Assembly (NCBI RefSeq): GCF_001522545.3
Contig: NC_031770.1
Coordinates: 1,224,182 to 1,288,181, forward strand
DNA from: Parus major
Taxonomy: Eukaryota > Chordata > Aves > Passeriformes > Paridae
DNA: 64,000 nt
Reading direction: 5' to 3'
Position numbers and translations under genes: made by a program. Of the stretch, positions 1-10,700 are shown in pieces; position 1 is the stretch's first letter; each line of letters starts with the position of its first letter. The notes beneath the pieces were generated by a model. It worked only from the letters and a program-made list of their open reading frames with translations. It did not search any database and was not told where the DNA came from.

Positions 1-1050
1 TTCCCTGTCATACTGGAAGCTTTTTGTTTCTATGTGAATATTTGTGTTCTGTGCTGGATTGAGTGGTTGTTTCTCTAGTTGGGTGCCTTGGAAAAGTAAT
101 TTTTATCTTTTTCTAGGACTTTATTTTGAACCTCCCTCTAGTCTTAAGATATAAACCTGTGAACAACTCAGGTTATGCTGCATTACTGTAGAACACAAAG
201 TGCATGTGGATGGAAATTGCTAAGTGGAGAGAGCAAATAAAGTTATTTTGATTTTTATCATAAAGTTGCTGTTGACTTACTGTTGGTGAGTGGGAACACT
301 CAGAGTTCATCCTCTAAGGTAGGATAAATGCTGTTCCTAATGTAGAATTCTGCCTGAAAAGTTGGTTAAAAAAAACAACCTACCACAAATATGGTGGGGG
401 GAAGTTAAACTTCAAGATGACATAGAACACACTAGAGAAAAACCTCTGTGGTGTGTTCTTGGAGACTCAGCATACTAAATAATCAATTGTTGACTTGTTT
501 TTGTATATGTAGCACATAGACAAAAGAAATGTCATGATGACAGTTTTGGAAAGTGTCATAGACAGTTTTCTAATGAGAACATAAGCACTATTAGATACTA
601 CTGAAATCTGGGTGAACAGCTTGTATGCAATGAACTTTCTTTCTCTCGGGTCTGCTGTTCCAGCTGAGGAGTCTGGCATTTGCCCCAGCACAGCGGGGAG
701 AAATAGGCTGTTAAAACTGGGGAAAGTTTTTTAAGTCATGTAGAGATTGAAGATGATCATTCGGCCTCATTCAGGGTGGGATGCCCAAGATAAATTCGAG
801 GGGTTTTTTCTTATGCTTCAGTTTTCAACTACCTAATTTTCCACCTTATCAGGCAAAATTTTCTCAGTTCAGCGATGTATGGAACACACTTGGTTTTCAA
901 TGATTCCTGTAAATGCCTGGGAAAGACTAATGCTGCTCACCTGTGCCACAGATGTTGGAGACTCCAGGTGTGTATGTGGCAGCACTAGTCCTGGAGAGGT
1001 GCCGTTCGGACACTAGTCTCTGAACATATTTCTAACCTGAAATAGAGAAC
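1..1050. other. AT-rich 5' flank, no gene recognised
   Basis: No exon, repeat family or RNA gene is recognisable on either strand. An AATAAA hexamer at 236-241 is followed by TG-rich sequence, so the 3' end of an upstream + strand transcript is possible, but no coding sequence precedes it in the window. In mammals the neighbour upstream of ACYP2 is PSME4, transcribed the other way; I could not find its first coding exon here on the minus strand. Confidence 0.4.
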
Positions 1051-1105
1051 GGAATGACACCTTGTGGGGGATCTGTAGGACCGCCCCTCAGGGATGCGGG
1101 TCCAC

Positions 1106-1356
1106 GTCCCTCACAGCTGGAACGTTTTCCCGCCCTCGGGATCATGAGGCGTTTCCCGCCCTTGGGGCTGGGCTGTCTCCCCTCACGGCAGGAACGCTTT
1201 CCCGCTCTCGGGGCCGGGCGCTCTCCCCTCACGGAAGAAGAGATGTTTTCCCTTACAGGAAGAGCTGTGTCACCCCTCACTGTCAGGTGTGCTTCCCTTC
1301 ACAGGAGGAGCGACGTTTCGGCCCGCTGCTGTCGAGTGTGTTCTCCCCTCACACTT
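1106..1356. repeat. Degenerate GC-rich minisatellite upstream of ACYP2
   Basis: A block of imperfect repeats, each about 20-26 bp, alternates cores such as TCCCCTCACGG(C/A)AGGAACG and TTTCCCGCCCTCGGGG. At least eight recognisable copies run head to tail and become more diverged toward 1350. It lies directly upstream of the ACYP2 first exon, inside the CpG-rich promoter region. Open frames across it come from the repeat and its GC content, not from a gene. Confidence 0.75.
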
Positions 1357-1359
1357 AAG

Positions 1360-1700
1360 GTTGTGTTCGGGCGCCGCGGCCCGCCCCATCCACACGTGAG
1401 GCGGCCGCTTACGCGGTAAGCTTGAGCCTCTCGCGCTCCCGTCTGGGCGCCGCTGGTACGCGGAGCACCGGCGGCCGCTACAGCGGCTCTTCCTCCGCTG
1501 TTGCCATGTCCGCCCTGGCCAAAGCCTCCGGCGCCCTCAAGTCCGTGGATTACGAAGTGTTCGGGCGGGTGCAAGGTAATGGCAGGCTGAGGGGAGCTGA
1601 CGGGCGAGGGGCGCCGCGCTGAGGCGGCGGCAGCAGCACCGCGCGTGCGCGGGGCGGGAGCGGCCTGAGGGGAGGCGGGAGCCGCGGGCGCATTCCCAGT
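1360..1700 (+). promoter_or_regulatory. ACYP2: CpG-rich promoter of ACYP2
   Basis: A sharply CpG-rich segment surrounds exon 1 and contrasts with AT-rich flanks on both sides. It contains a CCGCCCC GC-box-like element (1381-1387), a CACGTG E-box (1393-1398) and a GGGGCGGGAG GC box just inside intron 1 (1651-1660). A CGGAAG ETS-like core lies upstream at 1232-1237. No TATA box is obvious, as expected for a widely expressed CpG-island promoter. The transcription start cannot be fixed from sequence alone but should lie a short way upstream of the ATG at 1506. Confidence 0.65.
1506..1575 (+). CDS. ACYP2: ACYP2 coding exon 1
   Basis: The exon starts at the ATG in GTTGCCATGTCC, the only in-frame start that gives the Ser-Ala-Leu N-terminus typical of bird ACYP2. 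It encodes residues 1-23 plus the first base of Gly24 and ends at the donor CAAG|GTAATG. It includes the first beta strand ([11 protein letters not shown]) leading into the phosphate-binding loop. The upstream 5' UTR boundary is not determined. Confidence 0.96.
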
Positions 1701-4700
1701 GCGACGGGAAAGTTTTTTTAATTTTGGTGGTTTTTTCCTTATTTTTTTGTAGTTTTAAATCGTTGTAAATATTCTCCTGCCTTAAGGCTCGGCTCGTAGC
1801 TCCCATTCCGCGCACTTGCTCCAGTGGCTTCTGTCAGCCCGAGTATGTGGAAATGCTCCTCCCGTCCTTCACACACTGTGGCGTTTTCATTATCATTTAA
1901 ATACGTGAATGACAATAATAGTGTGACGAAGGGAAGGCTCAAACACAAGTTCTGTTCGGTTTCCTTAATATTAACGTCATTAAATCTCCAGGGTAAAACA
2001 ATACGGGTGATTTGTAGGCACGTCATTGCTTCTTTATATTAACTGAAGTTCCTACAAGTGGTATGCTTTCACAGGACTCTAATTTTATTTTTTTTTTATT
2101 TTTTTAGGCGTTTGCTTCAGGATGGTAAGGAAACGCTGGATTGGCTGGCTACTTTATGGTATAATATTTCCAGTGCTAAAAATAAGGCAGCTGTAGAGTG
2201 TAAACATATCCAGCCTGAACTTTGGTTGGATGGTTAAGTACTGTGAGTAGACTTGAAATTTTATGTTAAAATGGATTTTTAGAAACTTAGTGAAGTGTTG
2301 CTTGAGTAGATTGTGGTTTGGATTACTTGTGATGTAACAACCACAAGAATATTGTAACACCTTGACCTTTAGAAAGGTTAAATCTGAAACAAGGCATTTC
2401 AGTTTAATTTTTCAAATGGCAACTCAGTACCTGTATTTAAGGAAGGTTACTGAGGAAAAATTTGGGAAAAAACGTGCTGCAAATAAGCACTTTGTGGCTT
2501 GTACCCTAAGCAAGTGACTCCAGCAGCTCTGAAGGTGCAGCAGGCGGTTTTGCATTTCACAGAAACCTATGAAACAGGAGGACACAATTGAAGGAAGAAT
2601 AGTGTTTTTGTCTCAAACTAGTGTCCCATGCTTTTATATTAAACCTGAGAGATTTTATCTATAGTTTATATGTATTGTAAAATAGTGCCAAGTGGAAATG
2701 AACAGAGGACTGCAGTGGAATTTGCCTTGAATTTAATTATTCTTTGAAGAAGAAAGGCTAAGTCCAAGCATGCTGTGCCTTGTTCTGAGCTGACCCAGAG
2801 CCATGTGAGCACGCAGCTCAGTGCCAGTCCTGAGCTGCTCTCCAGTACTGAGGAAAAGGTTTGCCGCTGCATACCTGTTTTTTTTTGGCAAATTAGTTTG
2901 GAGAAGCTGCTCATGATCACCTTGGAAAACACTCTTCATAGTTAGCACCACTTTTTAATTTGATAATTTATCCCAAAGCATGTTTTGTCTTTTGGAATGG
3001 ATCATACAGACCTGACAGTTTGGCTCTTGCTGTTTGTGACTTTAATCACAACTGGGTGGCTGGGAAACTATCACTTTTTCGTATTGCAGAAATAGCCTTG
3101 TTTTTTTCTAGTAATTAGATTGACTTTTGCTGTTGTTTGTCAATAGAAGTGCAGCAGCTGCAGGGTGGAACTTAAAGGGTAAAAGTCAGGTGGAAAACAT
3201 TTGAAAGGGAACTGGGACGTTTGTCCATGTAGCAGATTTAATGAGTTTGAAAACTGTGGTGATCAAAGGGTCAAATGAGCAGCAATAGGAGCTATGGAAA
3301 GGAATAAAGCAAGTACAAGGGAATGGTGTGGGATTAGTGAGTCCTTTGTGATCAAAATCTTGTTCTTTTTTGGAAAATGAGCTGTGCCTGCTGCAACTCC
3401 AGAGCTGCCAGGAACATCTGAATGCCTGAGGATGAGCATCACTCATGGATTTTAATTTTTTAAGTCTAGCTCTTTCAGCTGGGCAAATGCAAGTGGGGGT
3501 TAAGTGTTCTCTCTGTGGTGTCTGAGCTGGCACTGATTGTCCCCTCTCATTATTTCCCAAATCAGTACACAGAGCAGGAAGCCAAGAAATTAGGAGTGGT
3601 TGGCTGGGTTAAGAATACCAGCCAAGGAACCGTGACAGGCCAAGTTCAGGGCCCAGAAGAGAAAGTGAATGAAATGTAAGTATTTCTGTGTTCAGGTTTT
3701 TTTCTCTTGCACTCATTAAAGTAATTTACAAAAGTGTTTTTAATGCAAAGTGACAAGTAGATCCGTGTGTCAGTAATGTAACAGTGTTCTCATTCAGTTT
3801 TGGAGGTAAGGAGGAGCATTCTTTAAGCTGTGAACAAGTCTTCAAGCTTGAAAAATACTGTGTTTTCATTTCTAGTGTCACACAGTTTGTTGATGTATTT
3901 CCTTAACATCCTCATTTCTTGTGACATGAAAAGAGAGCCTTTATTCATTTGACTAGAGATCTGCTTTTTAATTCATCAAAATTTCTCTTGTTAAAAAAGA
4001 TTGAATAACTTCTTGAAATGTTTTCTCATTCTGTGCTTAAAAAAGCAGTTTTAACGAAACTGAGTTTAAATATGAATTTTTTCTGACTTTAGAAAAAAAC
4101 CCTAATATATAAATACACATTTTGGTGAAGACACACAGTCTCTGCCATTTGGAAATAAATTTTGAGGTATTTTGGTGTCTTTTAAAGAATAGGTAATAAT
4201 TTTCATTATGAAATTGCCAGTTTCCAGGAGCTTAAAGCTATCACTGAGGAAATGATGCCTGGAAAAGCACAAAGCCCAGTTGAGTTGCTTCCAACTATCA
4301 TTTTTTGCAAGTGTATACAGGGAGATTGTTGGGAACTTAAAAAAATTCTTCAGGGGTTTGTTGTCTCAACAAAAAATGAGGGAGGGCAGAACTTTCCCTT
4401 TCTAGATGGGAAATTAGCAGTGCACATTCTGCCAACACTTTCCCATGGAGGAGTTGCTTCAAAACTGAACTTGGATAAAGAGAAGTTGGCTTTGTGCCCA
4501 GAAAAGTGTTGCCCATTCTAGTCAGCAGATTTATATGATTTCCAGTCACTTTCCTTGGTTTTGTGCTAAATGTGAGGTTGTGTATCTTGGGCTGAAAAAC
4601 ATTTACAAAGCCAGAGAAAGATCAGTTTTTTTCTTATATCAAGTTTACACTTACTTTTTGAAAGTGTTCTGTTAATATCCAGATCTCTTCATGTTTTGTG

Positions 4701-7700
4701 AATTTCTGTGTTGGTGCCGTGTTTTTATTTAACTTGGAACACAAAACTGACTGTGTGAGAAACCAGAGTTTGTTTTCTATTTATTGTCCTACTTTTTCAT
4801 TTAAAAACACAGATCCAGAAGAAATAAAGTGTTGTTTTCAGTTGCTGCTTCTTTTTTTCATTTTGGAAATCAGTGTGTTCCTCTCATGTGGGAATAATGT
4901 GGCAATGCTGAAATCAAAGCGTGGTCTTTGATGCATGGATTCTTAAATTTGGGGTCCTGGAGTAAAATTCTGAAATATGAAGACTTTTCCTTGCACCCTC
5001 GGTGCCTTTTCCAATTTATGGAAAAGGCAGTGAGTTTATTTTTGTCATTAACTGGGTGAAGTTGCATGGAAAAAGGGACCTCTTGTGTGTGAACTGCTCC
5101 TTTGAAAGACCCTTATTTCTCTCTCCAGGGACTAGAGAAAAACAGATCAAAATGGTTTTGAGGTTCTGAAAAGGTTTTTTCAGCATTTTTTAATAATGGT
5201 ATGAATTAATAATATTGTGTTCTCAGATGTAAATGTTACTTAAAATGCTCTGTCAAAGAAACAGCACAACAAAATGAGGCTTGCTGCTGCTGTGGGAAAT
5301 TGCTACAAACCTACAACCATAAATGTGTATTTGTATTCCAAATGTGATAAATCACCAGGAAAAAATTCCATCACCAGCTGCCTATGCATGTTCTGGTTGG
5401 TGTTTTAGCTTTTCAGGACTTAGACGCTATGGTGACACTTGTTAAAAATTTGTAGCTCCTGCATACTTGAGGAAACTGAACACTTTGCAGAGGAGGAAGT
5501 GCATGAGTCAGATATTTCAAGAAAGCTTCCTGGAGATGCTTTGTTACCCTGGAAGTCTGGGCAGTGTCATTTAGACCAATATTTTCACACTTGCCCCAGC
5601 TTTTCAATTAAACACGAAGCACAGAACAGCTTAAAAATCACATGGTGATGGTAATAAAATCTGTCAGTTGTTGTTCTGGGTTTTTAATGTTAATGTACTT
5701 TAGGGGGAAGCAGTAAAGGGTTTTGGTCAGTCCTAAACAATATTTATCTTTTTGTGATGCTAAACAGAATCAAGAACACGGAAGAAAAAGAGTAGGGATG
5801 CCATTGGAAAGTGCAGGTGTCCTACAGGTAAATAGGCAAAGCAATATAAGAGGGAGAAAGAGAGGAATCAAGGATTGAGAGGATGATAAAGGTAGGTAAA
5901 GTGTAAAACATGTGAGAAAGCCCATGAGGCTCTCCAGTGTTGCCATAAGCATGAAGTGGCTAACAAAGCCTGCCTTTATTCTGGATCAGGAGTGCAGCAG
6001 ACCTCTAACCCAATGGTTTTCCAGCAGCTCCCCATTCCCCATTTTCTGCCCCTTTTTATTCTGTTTTTGTATCAATAATTATATTGGGAGGCACAGCCAC
6101 ATTGAATCCAGTGCAGGCTTGACATCAATTAGCAATGGCTGTATATAAATTATTTTTTTGTGCAGGTTGCAAGGTAAGATGTAACTTAGGAGGAACAAGA
6201 GGGTGGGCAGATATAAAATGGTTGTGCTGAGTTACTTTGAGAGGTGCCATGTAAAATAAATTGGCTCTGGAGCAAACAGCTGAGCAGGGGCCTCCTGGCT
6301 CTGCCCAAGTCAGTGTTAAATTTTAAATAAGTGTGAACAACTGGGGCCTGGGAAGTGCTGCATGTGCAGGAGTCTGTATGCCTGTTTGGACCATTCATTC
6401 AGTGTTGAACATGAGTATGAATTTCTTTGGAAGTGCTGGGAGGCTGATTCCTTGATATTCTGGGGTGCTAAAACCTTGATCCCACTGAAAACTGGCAAAA
6501 GGTATCAACCTCACCAAGCCTCAGATTGCAGTGGGAATGTCACTGAGCTGCAGGAAACCCAAGGGATAGATGAGTACTTTTAAATATTTTCCTTTCAGTT
6601 TTGTGTTCAGTTGGGTTTTAATGAAAACCTTTTAGGTTCTCAAGGATCAGGTGACTTTTATGTAAAGTATTTTAAGGCAAATTTTTAAATTGGGAGATCT
6701 TGGAGAATGTTTTAGAGGGTGTTTTTCAAGAGTCTTGAGAACCTTTTACCTGTCAGCTTGCTTTGGTATCCCTTGGTTTTTAACTCTAGATGGAGCTGTT
6801 AGTTCTGAAGATCCTCAACCATCCTCTGTTTGCAGGGAATCTATTTTTAGACTGTTGTGGTAGAATCCATCTTTTTCCTCGCTGTATTTTATAGTCCTGT
6901 TCCATTTGCTGCTGCTGCACCACACAGATCACACCCCTTATCCTTAGATAAAAAAAGCTTGCTTTCAGAGAGTTTTATCTGTCAAGTCCCAAGAGAAGCA
7001 GAGCGGCACCATTTCTCTGACATGACAAGGTTTTGTGGTAAAGTGGAGGTGTTTTTTTGCCCTCCAGGGTATGAGTTGATGACAAAAAATGGGGTAGAGG
7101 AGTGTAGTCCTTTGTTCTATTTAATTTTTTTCCCAGGATTACTCACATCCCAGGGTTTTTCATTATAATATCTCGTGCTGTTTCTTCCACTTTACCCATT
7201 AAATAAGGTTGGAGCCTGCGTGGTCATGGTGGCTGTTGCCATAGCAACCTGCACTGACAGGCTGGAACTTCCTTTCCTGGGAGAATTTTTTGAACTTTGA
7301 TGACAAATTGCTTAGTTATCCATTAAAAAGAGAAGATAAGAGTCTTTGTGGACTGCCAAATCCAGAATTTACTCCAAAAATCCAAGATTTCAAACCAGAC
7401 TGACACTTGAAAATGTGAAATCTTAGGATATTTTCTAGGCACAAGCAAATAGCACAGTGAGTGTTCTTGCTGTCTCTAGAGAAAGGCAGAGTTCTAAATA
7501 TAGAAGACATGTCTTGGAAATGGGTTTTAATTAGGAAACTAATGCTAATTTCTTTTTAATGTTGTATTTCTTACTACCAATGTCAGTTAAGAAGAATTAA
7601 TATTAATTAGGATTTAACTGGCACAATACGTAAATTACTTTAGTGTGTAAATGCATAGAAAAATCTAGATTTTTATCATGTAGAAGAGGAAAAGGAAACT

Positions 7701-10700
7701 CTGTATTAGTTATTATCGTGTGTCATTGTTTCAGTAATCAGGTGTAGCCAAGGTTCCTTCCTGTCTGTACCAAGTGATGTTGAATAAATACTTTTCCCCA
7801 ATATAATTTTTAATTGTTTAAATAATATTAATTTATTAATAATAATTTTATTGCAGATAATGGTCCTTAAATGGAGCTAAATGCTACTAAAAATATCTTT
7901 GGGGGAAAAAAAAATCTAGGTTTTAATACCTAATTGATGTTTAGCTATAAAAGGAACAGATTTTGAGATTTTTTCCATTTTAGAAGAGTATTTTTACTTT
8001 CCAGAAAAATCAAACTAGAAGTGTTGTTTAGGAGAAGAATCCTTAACATTGGTCTGCACATGAACTTGTCAGTGAGGCAGAGATGTGCCCCAGCAAGATG
8101 GTTGAAATATTCCTGGGATGTGCTGTTCCTGGGGAAAATGACAGTGACAGATTTTGGAGAAAAGGGCAGAGGGAAATGAAAATCACATTCTTTAATATTT
8201 ATTTAACTTTGTTAAAATGCAAATGAGTAAAAGGTGTTAGATTTGTTCTCATTTATGATGGTAATGAAGAACAGTTTTTACATTAATCACTGCTGAAGGT
8301 GATTTACAGTGTTTCAGTGAATCAATAGCAAATTACAGAAAAATACGGGGATCTTATAATTCAGTGTGGCTCCAAATATAATAAGATTAGTTTTTCAGTG
8401 TCTGATTATATTTCTTTTAAAGGTGAGACTAATGTATGCTGCAAAACTAGATTAGGCTAAAATTTTTGTGGGTAATAAAATGTTAAATGTGATTGTCTCT
8501 TTTCATATTGAATGTTTGAAGTATTAATTTCTTCTCTATAATTATTGCTTAAATTTGACAGTCTAAATTGTGAATTATTGTAGTCATTGATCCTGTAAAT
8601 GAAATTTAGTGAACTGTTACTGATGATGGCCTGGGAGAAACAGGATTAAACGTTATCCTTTGGATTTTTTAGCCACATAAAATTAGATGAACTAATGAAT
8701 TTGTTGTAGTACTCTGTTTAGAAGCCAAGGAATGGGTCAGGTAAGTCAGAACATGGAGATTTTGGTTACTGGGAATAAAGCGAGTGAGCTGTTCAGCTGA
8801 AGGAGAGCTGCACGTGCTTCCAGCACAAACCCAGAGGCCCAGTGGCTCATCTTGTGCAGTGTCCCAAGGGAATTCCCCTGCCCCCTGCCCTCTGGGGCCC
8901 AGGAAAAGGCTGTTTGTTATCGCTGTATGCCCACATGGCTGGGGGAAGAGGTGTCCCTGTGCCCTGAAGGTCACCCAGCCCACCAGTGACAGCCAGGAAT
9001 AGCAGTGGCCTCCTGGCACGGCTCCTCTGCTTTCCACTGTGCTGGATGTACCTGTTCCCTGCAATGCCTTAAACCACAAAAGCTTTTAGCCATGCTTGTG
9101 TCTTTCTGGATATAGAATAGTGAAAAAAAAAAAATAAATTCTACCCCCCTGTTTCTTCTGCTGGAGTATAAAAATAGCTGCCTTGCATGACCTTGGAGAT
9201 CTTTCTTTTGCAGTAGCTCTGTGGAATTGGAATTCTTTATCAAGTATCTGCTTCACTGAGTCACTGAAGTGTTTTTGTTTATAGAACATTTACCAGATAC
9301 TTCTGCATGTAAACAGTTCTGAATTTCTAGGATTTGGCTCTGGAATAAGCAGTGTTAGTGTTTGTGTTGTCTTGGAAAGCTCAGAATATGATGTTGGGCA
9401 AGACAAGTCACTTTTCCCCTGTCTCTGGTGGATGCTGCATTAATGCTTCCGAGTCCTTTAGCAGTGTTAGGAGCCAAGGCTGGGTTTCCTATGGAATTCC
9501 AGAGTTTCATTGGCTTTGCTGATGAGTCTCTGTGGGAACACTGAATTCCAACATCCCGGCTGCACAGTTAGAAGCAGGAAAGGTTGGAAGGCTCTATTGG
9601 ATTGAACTATAAACACAGGCAAGTTGAACTGTTGTTTGAACACTCAGTTTAGGCATTTTATTGCATAATTAGGAGTCATGTGCCTTTCTTCCACACTGGG
9701 AAGTCAGGTTTCTTTTGGCTCAAAATTAATCTTAACTAAACCACAATAACTCTTCTGTGAAGAATTGGTTGAGCTTTGTGGGAGACTGATTTCAAAATCA
9801 AGTTTCTGATGTAGTGCATGATTTCTGCTGGGAGCTTTTTGCTCATTTGAGCATCTATGCATTCTTTAATGCTGATATTTATTATTTACCCACGTGTATT
9901 GCTTTGTTATTTCCAGAGTGAAGGGGTTCTGTTATTGCTGATGCAGTAGGATGTGTGCAGTTCAGTGCCATTCATTTGCCTTTTTGTGCTGAGTAAAGTG
10001 TTTAACGTGTCCTTAGTGTTCCACCACAACACTTGGAGAGATACTGAGTAAAAGTCAGCTTAAACTAGGATTTTTAAATGTTTTTTGTTATTTATTTTGT
10101 TTATCAGGGTGGGTAACTGTGCAGAGAGTCAAAAATAGATCTTTGGCAAAAAACTGGTAATTATCAATAAAAACATGTATTTGGTATAGATTTCCTGGAA
10201 ACTTACTATGGATGTGATGCTTCAAATGTGTTCTGAAAATACAAACCAACTTGTGTGACTCTTAAAGAGCAACTTCAAAACTGCAATTCTTTTGCTTTCC
10301 TTTTGGTGTGCTGATATTTGAAAATTACTGAGCAGGGAAGAAGCCTGTTGTGGCCATTTTTCTATCTGAAGGGTGTTACTCTGCATGTGGGGATTTGTGT
10401 TTCTAATCCTCAGGAGAAAACAACATTAAACTAATGTTAGAGTTGCATAATGTGAGGATGAGACTGTCCCCAAAAGGGGTGTGGGAAATTGAGGGAATGT
10501 TTTCCAGGTGTATTAGATGTCATGCAGGAGCTCTCCCACAGGAATGCCAAGGTGTATCCCAAATGGAAAATGTTTGGCAGACTTAACCAGGAGTCCTGTG
10601 CTGAGGAGGTGGATTCAATTCTGAATTTGCCAGTGTAATTATGCACAAATCATGAGTCTTGCTGCTGCTGATCTTATCAACGTTGTGGTGGTGAAAAGCA

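Noticed and set aside
236..241. AATAAA as the 3' end of an upstream gene
   Set aside because: A single hexamer in AT-rich DNA without any upstream coding sequence in the window is weak evidence.
1032..1574. Open frames in the GC-rich region upstream of exon 1 (up to 121 codons)
   Set aside because: They are due to high GC content and the minisatellite periodicity, with low-complexity products and no homology.
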